DNA of 64,000 nt from Rhodonellum psychrophilum GCM71 = DSM 17998 (GCF_000381545.1 NZ_KB906682.1:1-64000), one strand, 5' to 3'. Positions 36,340-45,809 are shown, numbered from the stretch's first letter. Translations and numbers: made by a program. The notes: generated from the letters alone by a model not told the origin.

Positions 36340-37983
36340 ATGAGTCAATTAATTAGTGGACAAAACACAATAGACTTCACCAAAATAGATCATAAGAAAT
36401 ATTATTTTGACTCTTATACAGCAGATAGAGCCGTTAGATTCATTGAAACCTTTTGCAGTCACGTAAAAGGAGCAATGGCATTAAAGCCATATATCTTACA
36501 AGATTGGGAAAAAGAAATTGTATCTGCTTTATTCGGTTGGAAGCATAGGAAAACAGGATTAAGAAAATTTAGAGAATCATTTATATTTCTTCCAAGAAAG
36601 AATTCCAAAACAACATTAAGTGCTGCTATAAGTGTTTATATGCTTATGGCATCTGGTGAAAAAGGTGCTGAAGCTTATTTTTGTGCTTCAAGTAGGCAAC
36701 AAGCTTCAATTAGTTTTGAAATTTTTAAGTCAATGATACGCCAAAATAAGCACTTAAACAGTCATTTGGACCTATTTAGATCTTCAATTGAATTCAAACA
36801 AACCAACTCCTATTTTAAAGTTGTATCAAGTGAAGCTGGTGGATTGCACGGAGCAAATTTAAGTTTTGCATTATTAGATGAATTGCATTCAATGCCAAAT
36901 GCAGAACTATATGATGTAGTAAAAACTTCTATGGGTGCTAGGTTAGAACCACTTTTAATAAGTATTACAACAGCAGGATCTAATAAAAACCATATATGTC
37001 ACGATCTTTATGAGTATTCAAAAAAAGTTATACAAGGTATTATTAAAGATGATACTTTTTTACCAATAATTTTTGAAGGTATAGAATACAAAACTGATGA
37101 AGAACTTTTTTCAATAAAGAATATTGAAAGAGCTAATCCATCATATGGTAAAAGTATTCAAGAAGATTTTATTAAAGAATTAATTGCAAAGGCAAAATCA
37201 ATGCCTTCATTTTATAACACTTTCAAACAACTACATTTAAATATATGGGTAGATAGTGCAGAAAGTTGGGTATCCAATAATGATTGGATGGCTAATAATG
37301 TTGATTATGATGAAAATGATATGTTGGGTGAAGATTGTTGGGCAGGTCTTGATTTGGCAAATAATAGAGATTTAAATGCTTTTGTGTTGGCATTTCCACA
37401 ACCAAACGGAACAATAAGAACTTTAAACTATACTTTCTTACCTCAAGAAGCTGCTGAAAGAAAAGATAATATAAGTGCTGGTAAAGCATTCCTTGGATGG
37501 GCTAAAGATCCTAACAACAATTTATACTTAACTGATAACAGGTCAAGAGATGACGATTTTATTTATAATAAGATTGAAGAATTAAGCAAGAAATTTAAGA
37601 TTAATAATATTGCTTATGATCCTTGGGGTGCGGATCAACTTACAACAAAACTTGAATTGAATTTAGGATTGAAATTTACTGAATTTAGACAAGGATATAT
37701 TACAATGTCACCTGCAATTAAAAAGGTTGAATCTCTTATAATGGAAAATAAATTGATTCATAATTCCAATCCATTATTAAGATGGTGTATATCAAATGTT
37801 AAAATTGTAAAAGATGATGCAGGTAATGTTAAAATGTCAAAGGAAAGAAGTAAAGAAAAAATAGATGCTGCTGTTGCGCTTGTTATGGCTGTTGGACAAT
37901 ATCATAGAGATGTTACAACAGAAATAAAAGATGAATTTGATAAAATCAGTCCTTACGATTCAAAAGGTTTTTTCTTTCTTTAA
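36340..37983 (+). CDS. terL: Phage terminase large subunit
   Basis: The 547-residue packaging motor ATPase/nuclease of the HK97-like (Terminase_1) type. Walker A variant PRKNSKTTLSAA (Lys90), Walker B LSFALLDELHSM, and RNase-H-like nuclease acidic motifs GLDLANNRDLNAFVLAF and AYDPWGADQL are present. It cuts concatemeric DNA and drives it into the prohead. The gene abuts terS and is followed by site 4 of the bipartite family. Confidence 0.95.
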   Translation: MSQLISGQNTIDFTKIDHKKYYFDSYTADRAVRFIETFCSHVKGAMALKPYILQDWEKEIVSALFGWKHRKTGLRKFRESFIFLPRKNSKTTLSAAISVYMLMASGEKGAEAYFCASSRQQASISFEIFKSMIRQNKHLNSHLDLFRSSIEFKQTNSYFKVVSSEAGGLHGANLSFALLDELHSMPNAELYDVVKTSMGARLEPLLISITTAGSNKNHICHDLYEYSKKVIQGIIKDDTFLPIIFEGIEYKTDEELFSIKNIERANPSYGKSIQEDFIKELIAKAKSMPSFYNTFKQLHLNIWVDSAESWVSNNDWMANNVDYDENDMLGEDCWAGLDLANNRDLNAFVLAFPQPNGTIRTLNYTFLPQEAAERKDNISAGKAFLGWAKDPNNNLYLTDNRSRDDDFIYNKIEELSKKFKINNIAYDPWGADQLTTKLELNLGLKFTEFRQGYITMSPAIKKVESLIMENKLIHNSNPLLRWCISNVKIVKDDAGNVKMSKERSKEKIDAAVALVMAVGQYHRDVTTEIKDEFDKISPYDSKGFFFL

Positions 37984-37986
37984 TTA

Positions 37987-38004
37987 TTGATAAGTATATA
38001 ATTA
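37987..38004 (+). promoter_or_regulatory. TTGATA-N6-TAATTA site 4
   Basis: Spacer AGTATA; 4 bases after the terL stop and 41 bases before the next ATG. Downstream sequence includes TTATATAT. Confidence 0.6.
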
Positions 38005-38027
38005 TATTATATATCAGTAAGGAAAAG

Positions 38028-38366
38028 ATGCAAATAATAAACAACAAGTTAATTTTTAATATTAAAAGAAGTGAATCAATTGATACAATTATTTCTTTGG
38101 GTACTGTAGGTGAATTTAAAATATCAGATTTTGATGTAATTAAAAGTGATGTTAAAGCTTTAAATAATATTGATGGTAATATAATTTATTCACCTGTACT
38201 AATTCTTAATGGTGAAGAACTTTCTTTTTCAATTCCTTCAAGTATAACAGAAAAATTACCCAACAAATCATATTTTGATATTAAGGGTAATATTGGTGAT
38301 ACCACTATAATTTTATTAGAAGGTGAAATTAATATTTCAAATAACGTAACAAAAGTATGGATTTAA
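38028..38366 (+). CDS. Phage structural-type protein, unknown
   Basis: A 112-residue, strand-rich protein (IINNKLIFNIKRSESID, GEFKISDFDVI, TTIILLEGEINIS) without signal peptide. Its stop overlaps the start of the fibre gene by 10 bases, so it is translationally coupled to it. It may be a small baseplate or fibre-attachment subunit. No family is named with confidence. Confidence 0.55.
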   Translation: MQIINNKLIFNIKRSESIDTIISLGTVGEFKISDFDVIKSDVKALNNIDGNIIYSPVLILNGEELSFSIPSSITEKLPNKSYFDIKGNIGDTTIILLEGEINISNNVTKVWI

Positions 38367-40321
38367 ATATAATTAATAATCAAGTTATTAATGAATTAAA
38401 AATTATTGATAATAAAGTTCAAATTACTTTAAATGTTGAATCTGATGCTGCTTCAAGAACAATAATTGCAAAAAATAGAGCAATTCAAGCTGAATTATTA
38501 GCTATATCTAAAGCTTCTGAAGCATCTACCAGTGCTGTTAATGCATCTGTAAGTGAAGTTGCTGCAAAGGAATCTGAATTAATAGCTGTAACAAAAGCAA
38601 ATGAAGCAAATACCAGTGAAATTAATTCTAAAGCATCTGAATTAATAGCTGTTGAAAAAGCATCTGAAGCATCTACAAGTGCAATTGAGGCAAAAGCAAG
38701 TGAACTTATAGCTGTAACAAAAGGATCTGAATCTGTTGCCAGTGCAATTGAAGCAAAATCAAGTGAAACAATTTCAGTTGCTAAAGCTGCTGAATCTGTT
38801 TTAAGTGCTTCTAATGCGTCTGTAAGCGAAGTAAATTCAAAAGCAAGTGAAACTTTAGCTGTATCAAAAGCAAGCGAAGCAACAGCAAGTGCAGTAGCTG
38901 CAAATGAATCTAAAATTCAAACTGATTTAACATTTTCCAATACCCAATCCTTACTTGGAAATTTTTTTAACCCTGAAATATATGCACTCAATGTTAGGGG
39001 TATGTTGGAGAGTGCAAATTTTGAAATTAAATTAAGGCACGTACAACAAGAGATTGATACACTTGATTATAATCCAGATTTGTTAATGATTCCATCTGCC
39101 AGAAAAGATGGTAAACTTTATAGTGTTCTTCCTGCTGATGGTACAGGTGATTTCACAGTATCCCGTAACGGCACTAAAACAGTTATGGGTAAAAATGGAT
39201 TATTGGTGACAGTTCCTGCAAATACACCTGCATTAGAGTTTAATCCAGATGGGACGTTTAAAGGGGTGTTGGTTGAACCTGCAAGTACTAATTTATTTAT
39301 AATAAATGAAGATTTTAATAATGGATATTGGTTTAAATCAAACTCATCTATACAGCATATTTTAAAACAATCCCCTTTCGGATCAACTTTTTTAGTTTCT
39401 AAGCTTATACCAAATGAAGGAGTTACAAGCGCAAGGGTGTTTAAATCAATGCCTTTAATAGCAAATACAGATTATAATTTTTCTGTTTTTGTTAAAAGGG
39501 CAGGTTATGATACTGTATCAATTTGGTTCAATGGTTCATCTGCACAATTGGATATTGGATTTAAAGGATCTACATACATTGCAGATTTAACAACAGGGGA
39601 AACTAATGATGCAAATCTTAAAATAGTACCATTTAATAATAATTGGTATAGAATATCAATCACGATTAAGGTGCTAGCATCTTTTAATTGTCAATGTGTA
39701 TTTTCAGCTAATCTTAAAAATAGTACAAGTGTAAACAATGTTTTGGGTGATGGTGTATCAGGTATATATATATGGGGTGCACAACTTGAAATAGGCTCGG
39801 TTGCTACTTCTTACATACCTACAACCACTGCAACAGTAACAAGACCTGCTGATATTATAACAAAAAATAATGTGCTAGAATTAATTTCAAAGACCGAAGG
39901 AAGTTTTTATTTAGAAACTTATATGAAACTTTATAATAACTTAATATCAGGAACAATTTTATATGTTGGTGATGGTTCAGTAAATAATAGAATAATTTTA
40001 TTGAGGGCAACAACTGGAGTTAAAGATATAGTGTTAATTGCTACTGGGCCAACTGGCATTACTGTTATAAGGAATAATATTAATGTATCTGAAGGTAAAT
40101 ATAAATTTTGTGTTGTATATAATAATCAATTAATTAAATTATTTATTAATGGAATTAAGATTAGTGAGAGTCTTTCAAGAGGTTCATTTATTGGAAATAA
40201 TATTATTAAATTGGGAAGTAGAGAAAATGATACAGAAGGTTTAAACGATCACATCAAAACATTTGCTATATCTAAGCAGGCCTTAACAGACGCACAAGCG
40301 ATAACATTAACAACCTTATAA
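38357..40321 (+). CDS. Fibre-like protein with Ala/Ser coiled-coil repeats and lectin-like C terminus
   Basis: The 654-residue protein starts with a long alanine/serine/glutamate-rich repetitive stretch (about residues 40-190) of 21-residue units such as SELIAVTKANEANTS, as in trimeric tail-fibre shafts. A central beta-rich carbohydrate-binding-like region carries the common phage motif GAQLEIGSVATSYIPT. The C-terminal 160 residues look like a LamG/concanavalin jelly roll (GSFYLETYMKL...LFINGIKI). It is probably a head or tail fibre that binds surface glycans. Its place between terminase and lysis genes is away from the main fibre cluster. Confidence 0.75.
   Translation: MDLNIINNQVINELKIIDNKVQITLNVESDAASRTIIAKNRAIQAELLAISKASEASTSAVNASVSEVAAKESELIAVTKANEANTSEINSKASELIAVEKASEASTSAIEAKASELIAVTKGSESVASAIEAKSSETISVAKAAESVLSASNASVSEVNSKASETLAVSKASEATASAVAANESKIQTDLTFSNTQSLLGNFFNPEIYALNVRGMLESANFEIKLRHVQQEIDTLDYNPDLLMIPSARKDGKLYSVLPADGTGDFTVSRNGTKTVMGKNGLLVTVPANTPALEFNPDGTFKGVLVEPASTNLFIINEDFNNGYWFKSNSSIQHILKQSPFGSTFLVSKLIPNEGVTSARVFKSMPLIANTDYNFSVFVKRAGYDTVSIWFNGSSAQLDIGFKGSTYIADLTTGETNDANLKIVPFNNNWYRISITIKVLASFNCQCVFSANLKNSTSVNNVLGDGVSGIYIWGAQLEIGSVATSYIPTTTATVTRPADIITKNNVLELISKTEGSFYLETYMKLYNNLISGTILYVGDGSVNNRIILLRATTGVKDIVLIATGPTGITVIRNNINVSEGKYKFCVVYNNQLIKLFINGIKISESLSRGSFIGNNIIKLGSRENDTEGLNDHIKTFAISKQALTDAQAITLTTL
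38575..38900 (+). repeat. 63-bp tandem repeats in the fibre shaft
   Basis: GAATTAATAGCTGT-like starts recur at 38576, 38639 and 38702, exactly 63 bases (21 codons) apart, with further diverged copies to about 38900. Confidence 0.8.
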
Positions 40322-40323
40322 TT

Positions 40324-40650
40324 ATGGAACAACAGAACGATTATAAATTTAGAACAACAAGTAAAGAAGATTTTATATCAGATATGGGTAAACTAGGTTT
40401 TCCAATTGATATAGTAAGTCAAGAAGCAATAGAGGCTGGTTATTATCAATCTCCTGTATTTTGTGTTATATGGTTGGGTAAATTAGCCAATCCTTATGAA
40501 ATAGATATAGAAGGAAATCTAACAGAAGAAATAACATATATAGATGGTTATTTTGTAGATATAAGGATTATTAATCCACTTCCAGAAGGTTTTGAAGCAA
40601 TCTTTACTAATACAGTTATAGATAACAGGTATCCACATAAATTCAGTTAA
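40324..40650 (+). CDS. Phage protein, unknown
   Basis: A 108-residue acidic protein starting 2 bases after the fibre gene. A central FCVIWLGKLANPYEIDIEGN segment is hydrophobic, but no signal peptide or clear membrane helix is present. Position suggests a fibre-associated protein. Not recognised. Confidence 0.55.
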   Translation: MEQQNDYKFRTTSKEDFISDMGKLGFPIDIVSQEAIEAGYYQSPVFCVIWLGKLANPYEIDIEGNLTEEITYIDGYFVDIRIINPLPEGFEAIFTNTVIDNRYPHKFS

Positions 40651-40651
40651 A

Positions 40652-41005
40652 ATGAAAGGTTTTATTCTATTTATAATAGCAATTATTTTATTTATTCCAT
40701 TAACAATTTGGAATATAATAGAAGTTGGTATTAAATATAAAAGCTGGAAAAGTATTGACGGATATTTTTTTAATACTGCATATGATATAGATAGATTTGG
40801 AAATCATAATTTTAGAACCTTATTAAATAAATATTTGATTAAATCAAATGGTTATCAATTTGGTGATTTCAGAGAAACAATAAGTAGTGTATTAGGAAAA
40901 AACTTAAGAGATAATACACTAACAAAAGCAGGAATATATTTAGTAAAGATATTAGATTATATTGATGAAAATCATTGTGAAAAAAGTATAATAGAATTAA
41001 CATAA
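40652..41005 (+). CDS. Membrane-anchored phage protein, lysis-region conserved type
   Basis: One N-terminal membrane helix (FILFIIAIILFIPLTIWNII) precedes a soluble domain with FNTAYDIDRFGNHNFRTLLN and ETISSVLGKN, ending LVKILDYIDENHCEKSI. I recognise this pattern from Bacteroidota phage and prophage proteins of unknown function, usually close to the endolysin. The stop codon overlaps the next start by one base. Confidence 0.65.
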   Translation: MKGFILFIIAIILFIPLTIWNIIEVGIKYKSWKSIDGYFFNTAYDIDRFGNHNFRTLLNKYLIKSNGYQFGDFRETISSVLGKNLRDNTLTKAGIYLVKILDYIDENHCEKSIIELT

Positions 41006-41244
41006 TGAAGTATATTTTTTTAATATTTTTTTTCTTTACCAGTTGTATCACATTACACAAAAAACATCTTGCAGTCAATAGATATTTTATTATTAATTCA
41101 ATTGATGGAAATTATGTTAATGTATATAGTCCTTCAACAAAAGAAGCATTAAACCATATGAATTTTACAATCTATTTTCCAAGTGATGTATCTGTTGGAG
41201 ATACTTTAATAGTGATAAATTCCAACAAATTAATAAAGAAGTAA
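41005..41244 (+). CDS. Small phage lipoprotein, possible outer-membrane spanin
   Basis: The 79-residue protein has a very short signal peptide with lipobox FTSC and a mature part of about 65 residues. It is preceded by a single-pass membrane protein and followed by the endolysin. This gene order (inner-membrane protein, small lipoprotein, endolysin, holin) fits a two-component spanin, but the lengths are not decisive. The spanin role is a hypothesis. Confidence 0.55.
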   Translation: MKYIFLIFFFFTSCITLHKKHLAVNRYFIINSIDGNYVNVYSPSTKEALNHMNFTIYFPSDVSVGDTLIVINSNKLIKK

Positions 41245-41256
41245 AAATTTTTAAAT

Positions 41257-41631
41257 ATGAAATTGACAGATAATTTTTTTGTAAGTGAAGTAACTTGTAA
41301 ATGTGGTTGTGTTTTACCAGATGATATTAAAGCAAATTTAAAAAAGGTTGCAAAAAATCTTGAAGTTATTAGAGCTGAAATTGGTAACAAAGTATTAAAT
41401 ATCAATAGTGGATACAGATGCTTAAAACATAATACTAAAGTAGGTGGTGCAAAAGCAAGTAAACATATGCAAGGTATTGCAACTGATATAAGATGTAAGA
41501 CTATAACTCCAATTGAATTAGCCAAAATAATTGAAAGATTAATGGATGCAGGTAAAATATCTAAAGGTGGTATTGGAGTTTATAAGACTTTTGTGCATTA
41601 TGATATTCGAGGATATAAAGTAAAATTCTAA
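41257..41631 (+). CDS. M15-family peptidase endolysin
   Basis: The 124-residue peptidase of the M15A/M15_3 type has NSGYRCLKHN, then VGGAKASKHMQGIATD with zinc ligands His70 and Asp77, and a third ligand His114 in FVHYDIR. These enzymes cut the peptide stems of peptidoglycan (D-Ala-D-Ala or L-Ala-D-Glu bonds). There is no signal peptide, so release depends on the holin encoded next. Confidence 0.92.
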   Translation: MKLTDNFFVSEVTCKCGCVLPDDIKANLKKVAKNLEVIRAEIGNKVLNINSGYRCLKHNTKVGGAKASKHMQGIATDIRCKTITPIELAKIIERLMDAGKISKGGIGVYKTFVHYDIRGYKVKF

Positions 41632-41644
41632 TGATAACTATAAA

Positions 41645-41662
41645 TTGATTTAATTATAATTA
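41645..41662 (+). promoter_or_regulatory. TTGATT-N6-TAATTA site 5
   Basis: TTGATT, six bases (TAATTA), TAATTA, so the 3' half is doubled. It begins 13 bases past the endolysin stop and 37 bases before the holin ATG. Confidence 0.55.
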
Positions 41663-41681
41663 TTAATATAAATAATTTTTT

Positions 41682-42197
41682 ATGTTATTCGGTTATAATT
41701 CCTTCAATGATTTAATTCAATCCACTTTCAAGAATGTAGATACAAATCTTGTTATTAAATTTCTTATTCCAATTATAATTTTTATTGATATTATTTTTCA
41801 ATTTTTATTTCAATCAACAAATGGTATCTATTTTTTAATGAGTTTATATATAATTGATTTTTTTACTGGTGTTGCAAAAAGTATTATGTATTCAAGACAA
41901 GTAAATTTATTGGTTAAAGAAAATAAACAAGTACCAGAGGAAATAAAGAATAAAGTATTAGTATCAAAGAAATTTCCTAGATTTTTAATGACAATGTTAT
42001 TTGCATTAACATTACTATCTATTTTAAAATTTGCTGGTGTATACGTAATTGTATTTAGTCCTTTATATAGTATTTTTTATGCAGTTTTTTTAGGCCAACA
42101 AATAATTTCAATTGTTGAAAATGGTGGAGAAATGAAATTAATACCTTTTGATGTTGTAAAGAAACTAAAACAAAAAATTAACATCCTGAAAAATTGA
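41682..42197 (+). CDS. Phage holin
   Basis: The 171-residue protein has four hydrophobic segments: FLIPIIIFIDIIFQFLF, FLMSLYIIDFFTGVAKSIM, FLMTMLFALTLLSIL and VYVIVFSPLYSIFYAVFLG. The C-terminal motif QQIISIVENGGEMKLIPFDVVKKL is typical of the phage_holin_4/toxin-secretion holin family. It forms membrane lesions that release the endolysin. Its stop codon is inside the next bipartite site. Confidence 0.82.
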   Translation: MLFGYNSFNDLIQSTFKNVDTNLVIKFLIPIIIFIDIIFQFLFQSTNGIYFLMSLYIIDFFTGVAKSIMYSRQVNLLVKENKQVPEEIKNKVLVSKKFPRFLMTMLFALTLLSILKFAGVYVIVFSPLYSIFYAVFLGQQIISIVENGGEMKLIPFDVVKKLKQKINILKN

Positions 42198-42211
42198 TTA
42201 TAATATAATTA
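42194..42211 (+). promoter_or_regulatory. TTGATT-N6-TAATTA site 6
   Basis: Spacer ATAATA; the TGA of TTGATT is the holin stop codon. TAATTA ends 7 bases before the portal ATG (42219), so if this is a promoter the portal message would be leaderless or nearly so. Confidence 0.55.
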
Positions 42212-42218
42212 TAGTCAT

Positions 42219-43523
42219 ATGAATAAAGGAAATAAATTTGAATTTTTAAAAGATACATCTGTAAGATATTTCAATATTGAAAATGATGTACCTGTTAATA
42301 ATAATATTACAGAAGATAGAACATATCCAACAAATTTTTTAAGTCCTTCAATACTTTCATTAAATGATTTTACCGCTAATGGTACAGTTGTAAATGAAAA
42401 GACTGCATTAACTATTGCATCTTTCTACCAAGGTATAAATATTATTGCTAATACAATTTCAACACTTCCAATGAAAGTACATAGGGGAAAAGAAGTTGAC
42501 AAAAATAATATTATTTATTATCTATTAAAGGAAAAACCAAATAAATACCAAACTGCTTTTGAATGGATTAATACAATGTTATTAATTATGATAACAAAAG
42601 GAAATAGTTTTTCTTTTATCAAAAGAGATAATTCTGGTGATATATATGAATTGAATATTATTAATTATACATATGTTGAAGCTGTTATTTTTGATGACGT
42701 ATTATTTTTCAAATTTGATGGTGATAAAGATTTAGTATATAGAAATGATGAAGTAATTCATTTTAAGAATATTGGTACAGGTTATTTAGGTATAAATCCA
42801 ATACTTAATTTTAAGAAGAATTTAGAAGTTAATTTGAATACTGTTGAATATACCAATAAAATATATAATGGTGAAGCTAGTAGTTTAAGAGGTACTATCA
42901 CTTATGATAAAGCACTTAATGATAAACAAAGAGAAGTATTAAGAGGGGAATTATCAACCAATTTTTCAGGTCCAAACGGCAAAAGAATTTTATTCTTGGA
43001 AGATGGGATGAAATTAGATGCAACCAAATTAGATCCTGCTTCAACCAAATTTTTGGAATCAAGACTTTTTGAAAAATCTGAAATTGCATCTATGTTGAAT
43101 TTACCATTGTTTCTTTTAAATGGTGATAGTGGTACAAATCAAAATATTGAATTCAATAACATAAGATTCTACCAGACTACATTATTACCTATCATATCCA
43201 AAATAGAACAAGAATTAAAAACAAAATTATTTTCAAAGCAAGAAATTGTTTTTGATGATTTACATATCAAAATAAATGTTAATTCTTTATTAAGAGGAGA
43301 CACAAAAGCAAGAGCAGATTTTTATAAGCAATTATTTTATCTATCTGCAATCAGTCCTGAAGAAATAAGAGATTTAGAAGATATGCCAAATGAAATTAAA
43401 GGAAAAACATTTGTACAAGCTAATTTAATTCCTTCTGATTTGGTAAATGATTTTTGGGACTCTAAAGCAAAATTAGATATTAGTAAAGCAAATGATTTAA
43501 ATAATACAGAAAATGAAGAATGA
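42219..43523 (+). CDS. Phage portal protein, HK97 type
   Basis: The 434-residue dodecameric portal channel has the HK97-family features: the stem region (TIASFYQGINIIANTISTLPMKVHR), DEVIHFKNIGTGYLGINPI, the clip region, and FEKSEIASMLNLPLFLLNGDSGTNQNIE. It overlaps the protease gene by 11 bases. Gene order portal, protease, capsid is the HK97 standard. Confidence 0.93.
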   Translation: MNKGNKFEFLKDTSVRYFNIENDVPVNNNITEDRTYPTNFLSPSILSLNDFTANGTVVNEKTALTIASFYQGINIIANTISTLPMKVHRGKEVDKNNIIYYLLKEKPNKYQTAFEWINTMLLIMITKGNSFSFIKRDNSGDIYELNIINYTYVEAVIFDDVLFFKFDGDKDLVYRNDEVIHFKNIGTGYLGINPILNFKKNLEVNLNTVEYTNKIYNGEASSLRGTITYDKALNDKQREVLRGELSTNFSGPNGKRILFLEDGMKLDATKLDPASTKFLESRLFEKSEIASMLNLPLFLLNGDSGTNQNIEFNNIRFYQTTLLPIISKIEQELKTKLFSKQEIVFDDLHIKINVNSLLRGDTKARADFYKQLFYLSAISPEEIRDLEDMPNEIKGKTFVQANLIPSDLVNDFWDSKAKLDISKANDLNNTENEE

Positions 43524-44136
43524 AATAAGAACATCTAATGATATAGAATTTAGAGCAATAGATGATAATGGAAAGAAATATATTCAAGGGTACGCATTGA
43601 AATTTAATACACTTTCAAAAGATCTTGGAGGATTTTATGAAACTATTGAATCTAATGCTTTAAATGATAATACTGATTTATCAGATGTGGTAGCACTTTA
43701 TAATCATTCACCAATGTATCTTTTAGCTAGAAAAAATAGTGAAGTAGATACACTTGAAATTGAAGTTGATGAAATTGGATTAAGATATAAATTTGAAGTT
43801 GATATGGAAATTTCATATTGTAAAGACCTATTTAGACATATCACAAAAGGTAATATATCCAAATCTTCATTTGCTTTTAGGATTTCAGAAAATGGTGATA
43901 GCTGGAAGAAAGTTGATGATAAATATATCAGAACCATAACAAGTTTTAAAGGTATTTATGATGTAAGTCCAGTGGTTAATCCAGCCTATGAAGATACATC
44001 TGTTAGAAATTTTGAAGACAAAATTAAAGAGCTGGATATGATTAATGATAAGAATATTGAAATAGATCCAATTGAAAAGAAATCATTCAATAATTTAAAT
44101 GAAAATACTCTAAAATTTATTGAGTTATTCAAATAA
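43513..44136 (+). CDS. Prohead protease, HK97 (U35) type
   Basis: The 207-residue protease has the conserved ALYNHSPMYLLARKNS (catalytic His), ITKGNISKSSFAFRI (catalytic Ser) and SPVVNPAYEDTSVR elements. It cleaves the N-terminal delta domain of the capsid protein during maturation. The start overlaps the portal end. Confidence 0.92.
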   Translation: MKNEIRTSNDIEFRAIDDNGKKYIQGYALKFNTLSKDLGGFYETIESNALNDNTDLSDVVALYNHSPMYLLARKNSEVDTLEIEVDEIGLRYKFEVDMEISYCKDLFRHITKGNISKSSFAFRISENGDSWKKVDDKYIRTITSFKGIYDVSPVVNPAYEDTSVRNFEDKIKELDMINDKNIEIDPIEKKSFNNLNENTLKFIELFK

Positions 44137-44140
44137 AAAA

Positions 44141-44158
44141 TTGATAGATATATAATTA
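44141..44158 (+). promoter_or_regulatory. TTGATA-N6-TAATTA site 7
   Basis: Spacer GATATA; a TATAAA follows at 44163-44168. It lies 5 bases past the protease stop and 60 bases before the capsid ATG, giving the capsid gene its own leader. Confidence 0.6.
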
Positions 44159-44200
44159 ATAATATAAATTAAAATAGAATAAAATTTTATAAATAAATAG

Positions 44201-45439
44201 ATGAAAAAATCATTAGAATTAAAAAGAAAATTGGCAGTAATTGAAACTGAAATGAGAACCATTTTAGATGCTGGCAAAGTAGAAAATAGAGATTTGAATG
44301 CAGATGAGCAATTATCTTTCAATACAAAATTTGAAGAAGTTGAAGCAATGAAAAGATCAATTGTTGATGCTGAAAAAGTTGAATCATTTGAAGCAAGACA
44401 AGCTGGAATATCTGCACCTGTTATAGGTAATAGAAGTTCTGAAAAATATTCAATCCTAGGACATATTCAAGCAGTTAGATCTGGTAAATTGGATGGTATC
44501 TATGGTGAAGCACAAGCACAAGGAGAATTGGAATTGAAAAATTCTGGTGTAAATGTTAATCCAAGTGCAGTATATATTCCTACAAATTATGAAAGAGATT
44601 TTTCTGTAACTGGTGATGCTGGTGCTAAAGGTGGAAATCTTGTATCAACTGATAAAGGTCCAATTATCGAATCTCTTTTTGAAGGTTCTTTACTTGATAA
44701 ATTGGGTGTTCAAAAAATGCTTGGTTTGACTTCTAATTTGGATCTTCCTAAAGGTGGTGCAGTTGTATCTACTTGGAGAACTGAAAATCAAGCAGTTGTT
44801 AAATCTGATCATTCAATTGGACAAATCGAATTGAGACCAAACAGATTAGCTACTAGAATGAGTGTATCTAACCAGTTGATGACTCAATCAAGTTCTTCTG
44901 TTGATGCTTATTTGAGAAAAGAAATTATGAAATCTATCCAGAAGTCATTGGATGAAAAGTATTTAGAAAATCTTTTTGCTGCTTCTGATGCAAAACAGAT
45001 TGTTATGGGTACTAATGGTGCTGCTTTGACATATGCCAAATTGCAAGAATTTATTGAAGCTGTTGGAAAATCTGAAGCTGACGTTGAAGCAAGTATGTTT
45101 TTGATCAATTATGACTTGTATTCTGCTTTGAAAGCACTTCCAAAAGTTGCAGGTTCTGACAGATTTGTTTTAGAAAATGGTTTGATTGATGGGTTTAAAT
45201 ACATTGCTTCAAACAGGGTAAAAGCTGATTTTGTTAAAGGTACTGGTACTGGTTTATCTGGAATGGTATTTGGAGATCATACAACCGCTATTTGTGCTGG
45301 ATGGGGTGGAATTGAAATCATTGTAGATAATTTCAGTGAAGCTGCTAATGGTGCTTTGGTATTGAATGTTGGATCTTATTGGGATTTGAAAGATAAATAT
45401 TTTGAAGGAAAATCTTTGGCAAAAGATATAATAGCTTAA
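44201..45439 (+). CDS. Major capsid protein, HK97 fold
   Basis: The 412-residue capsid protein starts with a charged coiled-coil delta domain (MKKSLELKRKLAVIETEMRT...), removed by the protease. The HK97 core follows: PTNYERDFSVTGDAGAKGGNLV, NRLATRMSVSNQLM and FGDHTTAICAGWGGIEIIVDNFS. It is a single-gene unit between bipartite site 7 and a strong terminator. Its codons are less extreme in A/T than those of neighbouring genes, consistent with high expression. Confidence 0.95.
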   Translation: MKKSLELKRKLAVIETEMRTILDAGKVENRDLNADEQLSFNTKFEEVEAMKRSIVDAEKVESFEARQAGISAPVIGNRSSEKYSILGHIQAVRSGKLDGIYGEAQAQGELELKNSGVNVNPSAVYIPTNYERDFSVTGDAGAKGGNLVSTDKGPIIESLFEGSLLDKLGVQKMLGLTSNLDLPKGGAVVSTWRTENQAVVKSDHSIGQIELRPNRLATRMSVSNQLMTQSSSSVDAYLRKEIMKSIQKSLDEKYLENLFAASDAKQIVMGTNGAALTYAKLQEFIEAVGKSEADVEASMFLINYDLYSALKALPKVAGSDRFVLENGLIDGFKYIASNRVKADFVKGTGTGLSGMVFGDHTTAICAGWGGIEIIVDNFSEAANGALVLNVGSYWDLKDKYFEGKSLAKDIIA

Positions 45440-45466
45440 TTTTTTATAATATTAATAATATAAGAA

Positions 45467-45493
45467 GGGTATCCAATCGGATACCCTTTTTTT
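45467..45493 (+). terminator. Capsid-gene terminator
   Basis: GGGTATCC-AATC-GGATACCC followed by seven T. The same 27-base sequence recurs after the tail-tube gene at 48227. Bipartite site 8 begins 2 bases later. Confidence 0.92.
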
Positions 45494-45494
45494 A

Positions 45495-45512
45495 TTGATA
45501 GCATTGTAATTA
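45495..45512 (+). promoter_or_regulatory. TTGATA-N6-TAATTA site 8
   Basis: Spacer GCATTG; followed by TTAATATAAC. It directly abuts the capsid terminator and lies 41 bases before the next ATG. Confidence 0.6.
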
Positions 45513-45535
45513 TTAATATAACAAAATAATCAAAT

Positions 45536-45700
45536 ATGGAAAGTAATAAAGCATTAGAATTAATTTTAGAAGCACTTGAAAAAGCAGTAACACATAAAGT
45601 ATATACAAAACTTGAATTGAACTCAATTGAAGAATGTTTAAGTGCATTACATAAATTAGTAGAAAAAGATAATACAAAAGAAGATGGAAAAGATTTATAA
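45536..45700 (+). CDS. Small phage protein, unknown (54 aa)
   Basis: An intact 54-codon frame begins 24 bases after bipartite site 8 and encodes a helical, charged protein (MESNKALELILEALEKAV...). It overlaps the next small gene. Position after the capsid suggests a head-associated small protein. Not recognised. Confidence 0.5.
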   Translation: MESNKALELILEALEKAVTHKVYTKLELNSIEECLSALHKLVEKDNTKEDGKDL

Positions 45701-45809
45701 GTATTATTGTTTTATTAAAAAATATCTTTTTGAGATATTAAAATATATTGGAATTGTTGACAGTATCATAGATAAAATAAAGGATAAAAAGAAAGATAAG
45801 AATAGTTAA
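45684..45809 (+). CDS. Small phage protein, lysine-rich tail (41 aa)
   Basis: A 41-codon frame overlaps the previous gene by 17 bases. It encodes an aromatic/hydrophobic N-terminal half (YKYYCFIKKYLFEILKYIGIV) and a lysine-rich end (DKIKDKKKDKNS). It runs into the beginning of the following head-protein frame. It could be a real small protein or the leader part of a frameshift fusion. Confidence 0.4.
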   Translation: MEKIYKYYCFIKKYLFEILKYIGIVDSIIDKIKDKKKDKNS